From Anaerolineales bacterium (GTDB lineage Bacteria > Chloroflexota > Anaerolineae > Anaerolineales > Villigracilaceae), in assembly GCA_025938055.1 (NCBI GenBank), contig JAICQC010000201.1:1-8266 (forward strand): a stretch of DNA of 8,266 nt. The letters run 5' to 3'. The position numbers and the translations under genes were made by a program. This document shows positions 1-5,837 of the stretch, piece by piece. Below the pieces are notes generated by a model. That model saw only the letters and a list, made by a program, of their open reading frames with translations. It was not told the origin of the DNA and made no database searches. Position 1 is the first letter of the stretch. Each line of letters starts with the position of its first letter.

Positions 1-1
1 C

Positions 2-1048
2 ACCAGCTTCGGCGTGATCCTTCTGCTGGGCGGGTCGCAGTTTGCCACTCTCGAAGTGGAGATCTATTTGCGTGTCCTTCGGCTTCCCAACCTTCCGCTC
101 GCCGCGCTGTTGTCTGTCATTCAACTCGTCTGCACGCTGATGGTTTCGCTTCTCTACACTCGGGTTGTTACTCGCACGACGATTCAGACCGCGCCGCGCT
201 CTGCCGCCTCCAATATTCGAAAGCCCAGGTCGCTTCGCGAGAAAATCCTGATCTCTGCTTTCGCTGTGCTGCTAACTGTATTTTTCCTCGCACCTCTTTC
301 CTCTCTTCCACTCCGTTCCCTCTTCCGCCTCGAAGCAGACCGAGGTGAGCGCGGCGAAGTGCAGTATGGTGTCACCACCGATTACTACAGAGAACTTTTT
401 ATCAACCGTCGTGGCTCCGTCTTTTACGTTCCACCGATCCGGGCAACGGTCAATTCGCTGGGATACGCTGGCGCAACGGTCATCCTGTCGCTTCTGCTCG
501 GTTTTCCAGCCGCCTTTGCCCTTGCCAAGCCAACTCGCCTCGAACGAGTCCTGGATCCGCTCATCCTGCTGCCCCTCGGCTCATCTGCGGTGATGCTGGG
601 TCTTGGATTCATTATTTCCTATGGCGCCTGGTTGACGTCACCGTGGCTTGTCCCGTTCGCACACACGCTGGTCGCGCTGCCGTTTGTCATCCGGGCGCTG
701 CAGCCCGCAATTGCATCCATCCCCGAGCGGTTACGACAGGCTGCATCGTCTTTGGGCGCATCTCCGTGGGAGGTCTGGAAAAACATCGATCTCCCCATCC
801 TGCGCCGAGCGGCACTTGCCGCGGCAACCTTTGCGTTCACGATATCGCTTGGCGAGTTCGGTGCGACTCTCCTGATCTCGCGCCCCGAGTACCCAACCAT
901 CCCCGTTGCTATCGAACGTTTCCTGTCACAGCCGGGTGGGCTTAACTACGGTCAGGCAATGGCGATGGCAACCCTCCTGATGCTTCTCACGGTCGTCAGT
1001 GTTCTGCTGATCGAAAAGTTTCGCCTCCCCGGCTCAGGAGAATTTTAA
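2..1048 (+). CDS. ABC transporter permease, ThiP/FbpB type (5' end outside window)
   Basis: This is the inner-membrane channel subunit of a binding-protein-dependent importer. The reading frame is open to the left edge, so the GTG at 14 is an internal Val and the gene starts upstream. The first visible residues (TSFGVILLLGG, then ATLEVEIY) match the end of the first permease domain of two-domain ThiP/FbpB proteins. A helix and a basic linker follow, then a full second BPD_transp_1 domain with about six helices. Counting from codon 14, its EAA loop lies near residues 240-262 (RQAASSLGAS, then W-x8-LPIL), the site that docks the ATPase. These fused permeases are usually about 530-560 residues, so roughly 200 are missing. 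The TAA stop shares one base with the ATG of the ATPase gene, indicating translational coupling. Substrate is inferred as iron(III) or thiamine; the sequence does not decide. Confidence is high for family and low for substrate. Confidence 0.92.
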   Translation, partial: TSFGVILLLGGSQFATLEVEIYLRVLRLPNLPLAALLSVIQLVCTLMVSLLYTRVVTRTTIQTAPRSAASNIRKPRSLREKILISAFAVLLTVFFLAPLSSLPLRSLFRLEADRGERGEVQYGVTTDYYRELFINRRGSVFYVPPIRATVNSLGYAGATVILSLLLGFPAAFALAKPTRLERVLDPLILLPLGSSAVMLGLGFIISYGAWLTSPWLVPFAHTLVALPFVIRALQPAIASIPERLRQAASSLGASPWEVWKNIDLPILRRAALAAATFAFTISLGEFGATLLISRPEYPTIPVAIERFLSQPGGLNYGQAMAMATLLMLLTVVSVLLIEKFRLPGSGEF

Positions 1049-2103
1049 TGCTCGAGGTTCACCACGTGACCAAAGCCTACGAAGGCAAGCCGGTGTTAAG
1101 GAACATCTCTTTTAAGGTGGATACTGGTGAGACAATCTGCCTGCTCGGCGCATCGGGGAGCGGAAAGTCAACGCTGTTGCAAATCATCGCCGGGCTGGAG
1201 GAACCCGACTCAGGCTTTGTCTCCTTTAACGGGCATGACCTCAGCTCAACGCCCGCTCATCTGCGAGACTTCGGTTTGGTCTTCCAGGACTACGCGCTTT
1301 TCCCTCACCTGGATGTAAACGAGAATGTTGCCGTCGGTTTGAAAATGAGACGTCTGCCGCAGGACGAGATAACGGAGCGTGTAGTCAGTTCACTCAGGAT
1401 GGTGAATCTCGCCGGGTTTGGGGGTCGCCGCGTGACCGACCTTTCTGGCGGTGAACAGCAGCGCGTGGCATTGGCACGTGCACTGGCGACACGTCCACGC
1501 CTGTTGATGTTTGACGAACCCCTCGGCGCACTGGACCGGACCCTGCGGGAAGATCTGCTCAACGAACTGCGGTCGATCCTGCACCAGACAGACATCCCGG
1601 CAATTTACGTCACACATGACCAGGAGGAAGCCTTCGCCATTGCAGACCGCGTTTTGATCCTGCATAACGGCGAGATCGTCCGCGAAGGGACTCCTGCCGA
1701 TGTCTGGGCGAATCCGGGACTCGAGTTTGTGGCGAGGTTTTTAGGGTTGGGAAATGTGATCGAAGGAGAAGTAAGAGGAAAGACGAAAGCAGGGGAATGG
1801 GAAGTGAAGAGCCGGACTGGAATTTTCCCCATCCGTTGTGAGCATGAGCATCAAGCGGGAGATTCTGTCCATTTGCTGGTGCGCCCGCTATCGGCTGGGG
1901 ATGCGCGTGTTGCGCAGAGCGAGCCGGGGAGCAAGCTCACTCGCAACCATACGAGCCTCATCAGGGGGATCGTCCGTGATGTTATCTTCCAGCAGGACCA
2001 ATTCAAGGTCACGTTGGATGATGATCTGTATTTCTATTTGCCACTGGCGCCGAATGTGGGGGAGACGATTGAAGTTTCAGTTAAGGTAGAATGTCTCTCA
2101 TGA
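1048..2103 (+). CDS. ABC transporter ATP-binding protein, FbpC/PotA-like
   Basis: This is the cytoplasmic ATPase that powers the upstream permease. All nucleotide-binding motifs are intact: Walker A GASGSGKST at residues 34-42, Q-loop Gln80 in GLVFQDYALFPHL, signature LSGGEQQRVALARALA from 132, Walker B RLLMFDEP at 151-158 with catalytic Glu157, D-loop ALD and switch His190 in VTHDQ. At 351 residues it is far longer than ThiQ (about 230). The C-terminal third, from about residue 240, is beta-rich and resembles the TOBE-type regulatory domain of the FbpC/PotA/CysA group. The ATG overlaps the permease stop (TAATG), with AGGAG at 1037-1041 as ribosome site inside the permease gene. The 3' end overlaps the start of the DUF402 gene. 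Import is inferred from the partner permease; Fe(III), thiamine or a polyamine-like substrate are all possible. No key residue is missing, so it should be active. Confidence 0.95.
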   Translation: MLEVHHVTKAYEGKPVLRNISFKVDTGETICLLGASGSGKSTLLQIIAGLEEPDSGFVSFNGHDLSSTPAHLRDFGLVFQDYALFPHLDVNENVAVGLKMRRLPQDEITERVVSSLRMVNLAGFGGRRVTDLSGGEQQRVALARALATRPRLLMFDEPLGALDRTLREDLLNELRSILHQTDIPAIYVTHDQEEAFAIADRVLILHNGEIVREGTPADVWANPGLEFVARFLGLGNVIEGEVRGKTKAGEWEVKSRTGIFPIRCEHEHQAGDSVHLLVRPLSAGDARVAQSEPGSKLTRNHTSLIRGIVRDVIFQQDQFKVTLDDDLYFYLPLAPNVGETIEVSVKVECLS

Positions 2104-2600
2104 AGGCAAGCGAAGCACGCCGCAGAGCGGCAGCGCGGATCCAGGTACAGAAAAAGAGTCCGGGAGGTGACGTGACGTACCAGTATGAAGGCGTGATGCT
2201 GAACCGCGACGAACATTCGATTGTGATCGAAGCCCTGTTTGACCGCGCCGACATGCCGTTCATGGATGTTGTGTTTAAGACCGGTGACCGCTTTGTCGAA
2301 TACTACTATACAGACCGCTGGTACAACATTTTTGTCGTCCATGACCGCGACGATGGACGTATCAAAGGCTGGTACTGCAACATCGGCAAGCCTGCCGAAT
2401 TTGAGGATGGAACGGTCTCTTACGTCGACCTTGCTCTCGATTTATGGGTGGCAACAGATGGAAAACAAACGGTTTTGGATGAAGAGGAGTTTGAAGCGCT
2501 CGGGTTGGATGAAGATCTGAGGACACGAGCCCGAAACGGTTTGGAAGAGTTGCAGCAGCTTTTCTTAAACGGCAAACCTCCGAGCTATGCCGGAGGTTGA
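2091..2600 (+). CDS. DUF402 (FomD/Ntdp-like) phosphatase-family protein
   Basis: A 169-residue soluble protein. The central part carries the DUF402 hallmarks: WYCNIGKPAEF near residues 94-104, a YVDLALDLWV strand that contributes acidic metal ligands in this family, and a conserved acidic block LDEEEFEALG. Characterised relatives (Ntdp of Gram-positive bacteria, FomD) hydrolyse nucleoside di-/triphosphates or nucleotidyl adducts using divalent metal. The exact substrate here is unknown. The start is ambiguous. ATG at 2091 overlaps the ATPase gene by 13 bases with AAGG only 4 bases upstream. ATG at 2100 gives a classic ATGA overlap with its stop but sits 13 bases from AAGG. Either way it is the last gene of the transporter operon and probably translated by re-initiation. 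The N-terminus is basic (SEARRRAAARIQVQKK). The gene ends in a hairpin that includes the stop codon. Family call is fairly sure, function inferred. Confidence 0.83.
   Translation: MSLMKASEARRRAAARIQVQKKSPGGDVTYQYEGVMLNRDEHSIVIEALFDRADMPFMDVVFKTGDRFVEYYYTDRWYNIFVVHDRDDGRIKGWYCNIGKPAEFEDGTVSYVDLALDLWVATDGKQTVLDEEEFEALGLDEDLRTRARNGLEELQQLFLNGKPPSYAGG
2575..2598. terminator. Hairpin between converging genes, possible bidirectional terminator
   Basis: A perfect 8-base-pair stem (AACCTCCG at 2575-2582 with CGGAGGTT at 2591-2598) encloses an 8-base loop and overlaps the last codons and stop of the DUF402 gene. It lies 24 bases from the stop of the converging minus-strand gene, the expected place for a shared terminator. 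There is no clear T-run on either side, so Rho-independent function is uncertain. Confidence 0.45.
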
Positions 2601-2622
2601 TTGAACTTCTGAAATGAACAAA

Positions 2623-2778
2623 TTAGAATTGAAGACTCTGCATAATGGCATCACCATATTGCCAGAGAACGCCCAAGCCAATGCAGCAGCAGCACAAAAC
2701 GACGGCCGCAACGATGGCAATAATGAGGGTGGTATTGGACTTTTTCGGCTCTTCGGGGATGATCGGCGGTGTTTCCAT
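2623..2778 (-). CDS. Small single-helix membrane protein with a Cys4 run (51 aa)
   Basis: An ATG at 2778 on the minus strand, with a strong GGAGG ribosome site 5 bases upstream (GGAGGAACACATG), opens a 51-codon frame ending in TAA at 2623. The product has three parts. The hydrophilic, Pro/Glu/Lys-rich N-terminus is METPPIIPEEPKKSNTT. One hydrophobic helix at about residues 18-39 contains four consecutive cysteines (LCCCCIGLGVLW). The tail is short (QYGDAIMQSLQF). This is the layout of a small bitopic membrane protein; no function can be assigned. The helix cysteines could be acylated or pack in the membrane, which is speculation. It lies 51 bases after the DUF4126 gene on the same strand and may be co-transcribed, but it also has its own extended -10 element. 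It is easily missed because it is short and lies antisense to a 63-codon shadow frame. The ribosome site and sharp hydrophobic pattern argue that it is real. Confidence 0.62.
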   Translation of the reverse strand: METPPIIPEEPKKSNTTLIIAIVAAVVLCCCCIGLGVLWQYGDAIMQSLQF

Positions 2779-2823
2779 GTGTTCCTCCAAACAATGACAG
2801 AATAACGAGCTACAATGTACCTG

Positions 2824-2832
2824 ATTATATCA
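2824..2832 (-). promoter_or_regulatory. Extended -10 promoter for the small membrane protein
   Basis: On the minus strand the sequence TGATATAAT is a perfect extended -10 element (TGn followed by the consensus TATAAT). Its first TGA is also the stop codon of the DUF4126 gene. Transcription would start near 2817, giving a leader of about 38 bases before the ATG at 2778. There is no good -35 hexamer, as is often the case with extended -10 promoters. It implies the small gene can be expressed separately from the two genes upstream. Confidence 0.45.
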
Positions 2833-3396
2833 GGTAGTTTGACGGTTCGCGCGCCGGTAAAGCCAGTAGATGATAAAGGCTGCCAGGATGATCATCAATG
2901 TCCCCACCAGCAGCGGAAGGATGACCGCCAGGATGGACAAAACCGTGGAGACCACATCCTCCGCAATCGAAACAGGGATGTTCCCCACGCCGCCGGTCGT
3001 CGCGGTCACGGCAGGACGCAGCGCGCCCGCCTTGGCAACATGTACCGTCCCTGCAACGAGCAAGCCGCACGCCAGTGCCAGCACCGGGCTGATATCGGTA
3101 ACCACGTTGGCGCTGGCAGCAAATGCCACTGCTCCCGCAGCGGGACGGATGAGCGTCTGGATCAGGTCGTTGATGTGATTGACCGCCGGGACCTTATCCG
3201 CCAGCATCTCGATGATCACCAGCACGCACAGCAAGAGAATGATCCACGGGTTGGCGAGCGTGTCCCAGGGTTGGTTGAGATTGATCAGATCTGTGTAGCG
3301 CGCCATCAAGCCAACAAGCAGCAAGGGGATGTACGCATTCAAACCCGCGGATGCCGAGAGACCGAATGCGGTAAAAATGCCAGTTATTAATTCCAT
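2830..3396 (-). CDS. DUF4126 family integral membrane protein
   Basis: A 188-residue, strongly hydrophobic protein with about five membrane segments. Conserved DUF4126 features are visible: the N-terminal FGLSASAGLNAYIPLL (residues 11-26), EMLADKVPAVNHINDLI (63-79), RPAAGAVAFAA (84-94), and a final helix that ends in a basic tail (YRRANRQ). The family has no established biochemical role; the conserved polar residues inside helices (Asn20, Glu63, Asp67, Lys68) are compatible with a channel or transporter, which is inference only. The ATG at 3396 has GGAGG 5 bases upstream (GGAGGAACCATG). The gene starts 47 bases after the DUF2085 stop on the same strand, so the two probably form an operon with the small membrane peptide downstream. 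Length is normal for the family and nothing appears broken. Confidence 0.85.
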   Translation of the reverse strand: MELITGIFTAFGLSASAGLNAYIPLLLVGLMARYTDLINLNQPWDTLANPWIILLLCVLVIIEMLADKVPAVNHINDLIQTLIRPAAGAVAFAASANVVTDISPVLALACGLLVAGTVHVAKAGALRPAVTATTGGVGNIPVSIAEDVVSTVLSILAVILPLLVGTLMIILAAFIIYWLYRRANRQTT

Positions 3397-3443
3397 GGTT
3401 CCTCCAAATCTTCGCGCCGTTCAGCGCCAATCATAGGCGAGAA

Positions 3444-4280
3444 TCAGCCCAGGGGAAAGGCTCCCCAAGTACCGGTGAGGCTCAGGCGGAGCAGGTCGAT
3501 TACGCTGATCATCAGAAAGGCTAGGGTCGTCCCCGCCAGGAAAGGCATCCACATTTGTTTGAGCGAAGTGAACTCATTATCCAGGCGCATGATCAGGACC
3601 CAGACCATGCTGAAGACCATGATCAATAACGCCAGCACGCCGAGCACGCTCAATATTGCGATGGGGTAAAGAACAATGGGACTTTCGGTGAGGACAAGCA
3701 GATCTATCAGGAGGATAATGCCAACGAGCGCCGCCAGTTTCTTCCAGCTGATGGCGCGGCCTGGGTCGGCATCTTTCCAGGCGCTCTGGTTGAACGCCGG
3801 GTACAGGATCGAAGCCAGCGCGATGCCCATGCCGCTGCCGGTGAGCAGACGCAAGGTATTGTTTGGGATGTAGAGATTGGGAATATTATTGAGCGCGCCG
3901 CCAGCAGTTTCTTTGAACAGGTAGAAGAACGAATTCGTTCCGTCAATGCCAAAGGCAGCCAGGAAGAATAACAGCGGAGCGCCGAGCTTCCAGCCAGGCA
4001 TGCCGCTCTTCTTCGGGCTGACGATGGCGAAAAAGAGCAGGGAAATCCCCGCCGCGTAAAATTCACCGGTACAGCGCGCACACAGAGGCAGCTGTCGCCC
4101 GCCGATCTGGAATGAGCGTTCGTCGATCCGGTGACAAATCGCGTAGCCAATTCCATCCGCTTTTCCGAGCAGTCCCGGCGGCGTGACGCTGAACCAGACA
4201 GCAAATACGATGAGCAGCGCCAGAGGAACAAGGATACGCGTAAGGTTTCTCAACTGTGGTCTTGCAGAAGCATTTTCCAT
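3444..4280 (-). CDS. DUF2085 family integral membrane protein
   Basis: A 278-residue membrane protein with about six to seven hydrophobic segments; the first is near residues 14-31. The family signature is complete: ICHRIDERSFQIGGRQLP (48-65) directly followed by LCARCTGEFYAAG (66-78). The conserved Cys49-His50 pair and Cys67-x2-Cys70 could bind a metal, an inference from their conservation. Function is unknown. The frame stays open to an ATG at 4403, but residues from there are not family-like and run through the pfkA leader. The likely start is the ATG at 4280 (MENASARPQ), with 4289 as alternative. The ATG at 4280 lies 7 bases after a TATAAT box and lacks a good ribosome site, suggesting leaderless translation. 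It heads the minus-strand membrane-protein unit. The DUF4126 gene follows after 47 bases. Confidence 0.87.
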   Translation of the reverse strand: MENASARPQLRNLTRILVPLALLIVFAVWFSVTPPGLLGKADGIGYAICHRIDERSFQIGGRQLPLCARCTGEFYAAGISLLFFAIVSPKKSGMPGWKLGAPLLFFLAAFGIDGTNSFFYLFKETAGGALNNIPNLYIPNNTLRLLTGSGMGIALASILYPAFNQSAWKDADPGRAISWKKLAALVGIILLIDLLVLTESPIVLYPIAILSVLGVLALLIMVFSMVWVLIMRLDNEFTSLKQMWMPFLAGTTLAFLMISVIDLLRLSLTGTWGAFPLG

Positions 4281-4287
4281 TCCGTTC

Positions 4288-4316
4288 ATTATATGAGTAT
4301 ATACGATTGCGTGCAA
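4288..4316 (-). promoter_or_regulatory. Promoter of the DUF2085 gene, probably giving a leaderless mRNA
   Basis: On the minus strand a consensus -10 box TATAAT (4293 to 4288) is preceded by TTGCAC (4316 to 4311) at the ideal 17-base spacing; the -35 matches TTGACA at only three positions. Only seven bases (GAACGGA) separate the -10 box from the ATG at 4280, so transcription would begin at or just before the start codon. The ATG at 4289 overlaps the -10 box and would not be transcribed from this promoter. Confidence 0.5.
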
Positions 4317-4329
4317 GAAAGATTGCGTG
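4305..4329 (+). repeat. 9-base direct repeat in the divergent promoter region
   Basis: GATTGCGTG occurs at 4305-4313 and again at 4321-4329, start to start 16 bases. The copies overlap the -35 region of the minus-strand promoter and lie just upstream of a -10-like TATGAT (4337-4342) that could serve pfkA. The position suits a regulator that acts on both directions, but no known binding motif is recognised. Confidence 0.35.
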
Positions 4330-4336
4330 AGTAGGG

Positions 4337-4342
4337 TATGAT
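4337..4342 (+). promoter_or_regulatory. Candidate -10 box for pfkA
   Basis: TATGAT matches TATAAT at five of six positions. Initiation about seven bases on would place the 5' end of the mRNA at the base of the large leader hairpin, 70 bases ahead of the pfkA start. There is no good -35 hexamer at 16-18 bases, so an activator or another promoter is possible. Confidence 0.3.
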
Positions 4343-4344
4343 TA

Positions 4345-4400
4345 ATTTGGTGATGAGCCTTGCGAAGTCCGAAGGATCTCTTCGCAAGGCTGACCCAAAT
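4345..4400 (+). promoter_or_regulatory. Large leader hairpin upstream of pfkA
   Basis: A perfect 12-base-pair stem pairs AGCCTTGCGAAG (4356-4367) with CTTCGCAAGGCT (4380-4391). It is capped by a 12-base loop that can form three more pairs (TCC with GGA around GAA). An outer 6-base-pair stem (ATTTGG 4345-4350 with CCAAAT 4395-4400) is separated by a small internal loop. The structure ends 8 bases before the GAGAGAG ribosome site and 20 before the pfkA ATG. No T-run follows, so it is not a standard terminator. A 5' mRNA stabiliser, a protein-binding leader or a palindromic repeat element are possible. The hairpin itself is certain; the role is not. Confidence 0.6.
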
Positions 4401-4419
4401 CATTCACGAGAGAGAAACC

Positions 4420-5499
4420 ATGAAACGAATCGGAATTTTGACAGGCGGGGGCGACGCACCCGGGTTGAACGCAGTGATCCGAGCGGTGGTCAAGACGGCG
4501 ATTTACGAGTACGGATGCGAGGTGATCGGCATTCGGGACGGCTATGACGGTTTCATCGATGACCAAGGCATCGTTCCGCTGGGTATTGAGGATGTACGCG
4601 GGCTCTTGCCGCGCGGCGGCACGATCCTGGGCGCGGCGAATCGCGGCAACCCGTATGCACGAAAGGTGATCAGGGACGGCAAGGAAGTCACTATTGATGT
4701 TTCCGATGAAATTGTCAAAGGCATTCAGCGGCTCGAGATGGATGCCCTGCTGGTGCTGGGCGGAGATGGCACGCTGCACATCGCCCACGAGTTATTCCAA
4801 AAAGGCGCCCCTGTGATTGGCGTTCCCAAGACTATCGACAACGACATCGGCGGCACGGAAGCCACGTTCGGGTTCGATACCGCGGTCACGACTGCCACCG
4901 AAGCCATCGATAAACTGCATACCACTGCCGAGGCGCATCACCGCGTGATGGTACTCGAGTTAATGGGGCGCAACGCGGGGTTCATTACTTTGCATGCTGG
5001 TGTCTCTGGTGGGTCAGATGTGATCCTGATTCCCGAGATCCCCTTCAGGTACGAGTCGGTTCTCGCCAAGGTTCAGGAACGCATGGATCGCGGGATGTTG
5101 TTCAGCATCATCGCTGTGTCAGAAGGTGCGAAACCGCTGGAAGGTGAGCAGGTGTTCTCGCGGGCAGGCGATGAGATTTACGTCCCCCGGCTTGGAGGGA
5201 TCAGCCAGGTTATTGGAGAATACATAGAAAAACAGGGCTTCGAAACACGCGTGACCGTTCTGGGTCATCTACAGCGCGGCGGCTCGCCGACTCCATTCGA
5301 CCGCTGGCTGGCGACCCGTTACGGCGCCGCAGCAGTCCGGCTGGCGGCGCAGGGCAAATTTGATCGCATGGTGTCGCTTCGGGCGGGGGAGATCGTGGAG
5401 GTATCCTTCAAAGAAGCCCTTGCCGTCCCCAAGCGGGTAAACCTCCATGACGACGCGATTGTCACCGCGCGCGGCATGGGCATTTCATTCGGCGATTAA
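4420..5499 (+). CDS. pfkA: 6-phosphofructokinase, Gly/Lys-type (probably ATP-dependent)
   Basis: This enzyme phosphorylates fructose 6-phosphate to fructose 1,6-bisphosphate, the committing step of glycolysis, in the cytosol. It has 359 residues. The N-terminal nucleotide loop is LTGGGDAPGLNAVIRA (7-22), followed by GGDGT (114-118), the catalytic block PKTIDNDIGGTEATFGFDTA (136-155) with base Asp140, the substrate motif MGRNAGF (182-188), and LGHLQRGGSPTPFDR (281-295). Gly117 aligns with E. coli Gly104 and Lys137 with Gly124. That Gly/Lys pair marks the group III enzymes, generally ATP-using, whereas pyrophosphate enzymes carry Asp/Lys. Use of pyrophosphate cannot be excluded. The open frame extends upstream to 4360, but the ATG at 4420 gives the canonical MKRIGILTGG start and has GAGAGAG 5 bases upstream; the extra residues would come from the leader hairpin. 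The gene is monocistronic, diverging from the DUF2085 gene. Confidence 0.97.
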   Translation: MKRIGILTGGGDAPGLNAVIRAVVKTAIYEYGCEVIGIRDGYDGFIDDQGIVPLGIEDVRGLLPRGGTILGAANRGNPYARKVIRDGKEVTIDVSDEIVKGIQRLEMDALLVLGGDGTLHIAHELFQKGAPVIGVPKTIDNDIGGTEATFGFDTAVTTATEAIDKLHTTAEAHHRVMVLELMGRNAGFITLHAGVSGGSDVILIPEIPFRYESVLAKVQERMDRGMLFSIIAVSEGAKPLEGEQVFSRAGDEIYVPRLGGISQVIGEYIEKQGFETRVTVLGHLQRGGSPTPFDRWLATRYGAAAVRLAAQGKFDRMVSLRAGEIVEVSFKEALAVPKRVNLHDDAIVTARGMGISFGD

Positions 5500-5506
5500 A
5501 CCACAA

Positions 5507-5526
5507 TGCCGCCCTTTCGGACGGCA
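5507..5526 (+). terminator. Hairpin just after pfkA, weak terminator
   Basis: Eight bases after the pfkA stop, TGCCG pairs with CGGCA and, past one C/A mismatch, CC pairs with GG around a TTTC loop. It is GC-rich but lacks a following T-run. It may act together with the longer hairpin that begins eight bases later. Confidence 0.45.
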
Positions 5527-5534
5527 CTGGTGGG

Positions 5535-5597
5535 GCGCTGTGGCTTCCCAAACGGTAGACGAACTTACTGTCTACTGGAGGAGGGATGCCACAGCGC
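5535..5597 (+). other. Long nested hairpin in the pfkA downstream region
   Basis: An outer perfect 10-base-pair stem joins GCGCTGTGGC (5535-5544) to GCCACAGCGC (5588-5597). Inside it, TCCC can pair with GGGA, and an apical stem pairs GTAGAC with GTCTAC around 5555-5575. The descending side contains GGAGGAGG (5577-5584), which has an exact complement CCTCCTCC at 5631-5638, so a second, mutually exclusive fold exists. The sequence after the stem is GGGTTTATTA, a poor T-run. It may be a terminator, a processed 3' end or a regulatory leader for the gene at 5838. Apart from this, the hairpin at 5507 and the palindrome at 5679, I see nothing convincing in the 338 bases between the two genes. Confidence 0.55.
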
Positions 5598-5678
5598 TGG
5601 GTTTATTACTACTATCCATTTGAGACATCACCTCCTCCTTTCTATAGGATGGCGGTTCGATTTGTTTGCCCCCGAAGA

Positions 5679-5696
5679 ATGCCAGAAGTATGGCAT
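5679..5696. repeat. Short palindrome upstream of the DUF4153/DUF4173 gene
   Basis: ATGCCA (5679-5684) and TGGCAT (5691-5696) form a perfect inverted repeat around six bases, about 140 bases upstream of the membrane-protein start. A second 8-base palindrome, ATTCGAAT, lies at 5703-5710. Either could be an operator half-site pair; no regulator family is recognised. Confidence 0.3.
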
Positions 5697-5837
5697 ATTT
5701 CAATTCGAATGTCAATGGGGGAAATTCGACTCTTATAAAATTGTAATGCGGTACAAATCGGCGGAATTGTGATACCTTTTGAGAGTCTCCGCGAGCGCAA
5801 CGGGACTATCCTTTGAAAAATTTCATGGAGGCCCCAT

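Noticed and set aside
2614..2805. 63-codon plus-strand frame after the DUF402 gene
   Set aside because: It has no ribosome site and an Asn/Ala-rich composition. It is the antisense shadow of the well-supported 51-codon minus-strand gene.
2815..3390. 191-codon plus-strand frame opposite the DUF4126 gene
   Set aside because: The product is Gln/Asp/Arg-rich, low in hydrophobics and without any family pattern, as expected for the complement of a membrane-protein gene. The minus-strand frame has a strong ribosome site and clear DUF4126 motifs.
5572..5628. 18-codon minus-strand frame with a near-perfect AAAGGAGGAGGTG ribosome site (MSQMDSSNKPSAVASLLQ)
   Set aside because: Very short with no recognisable function; the ribosome-site-like sequence is the complement arm of the alternative hairpin. 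Might be a truncated gene start, but evidence is insufficient.
5586..5738. 50-codon plus-strand frame with GGAGG four bases before ATG (MPQRWVYYYYPFE)
   Set aside because: The purine-rich site is part of the nested hairpin and too close to the ATG. The product has an odd composition (Tyr4, Pro3, Arg-rich) and no visible domain; not excluded but not supportable.
5506..5772. 88-codon frame after pfkA
   Set aside because: It has no ribosome site, runs through both hairpins, and its product has no recognisable pattern.
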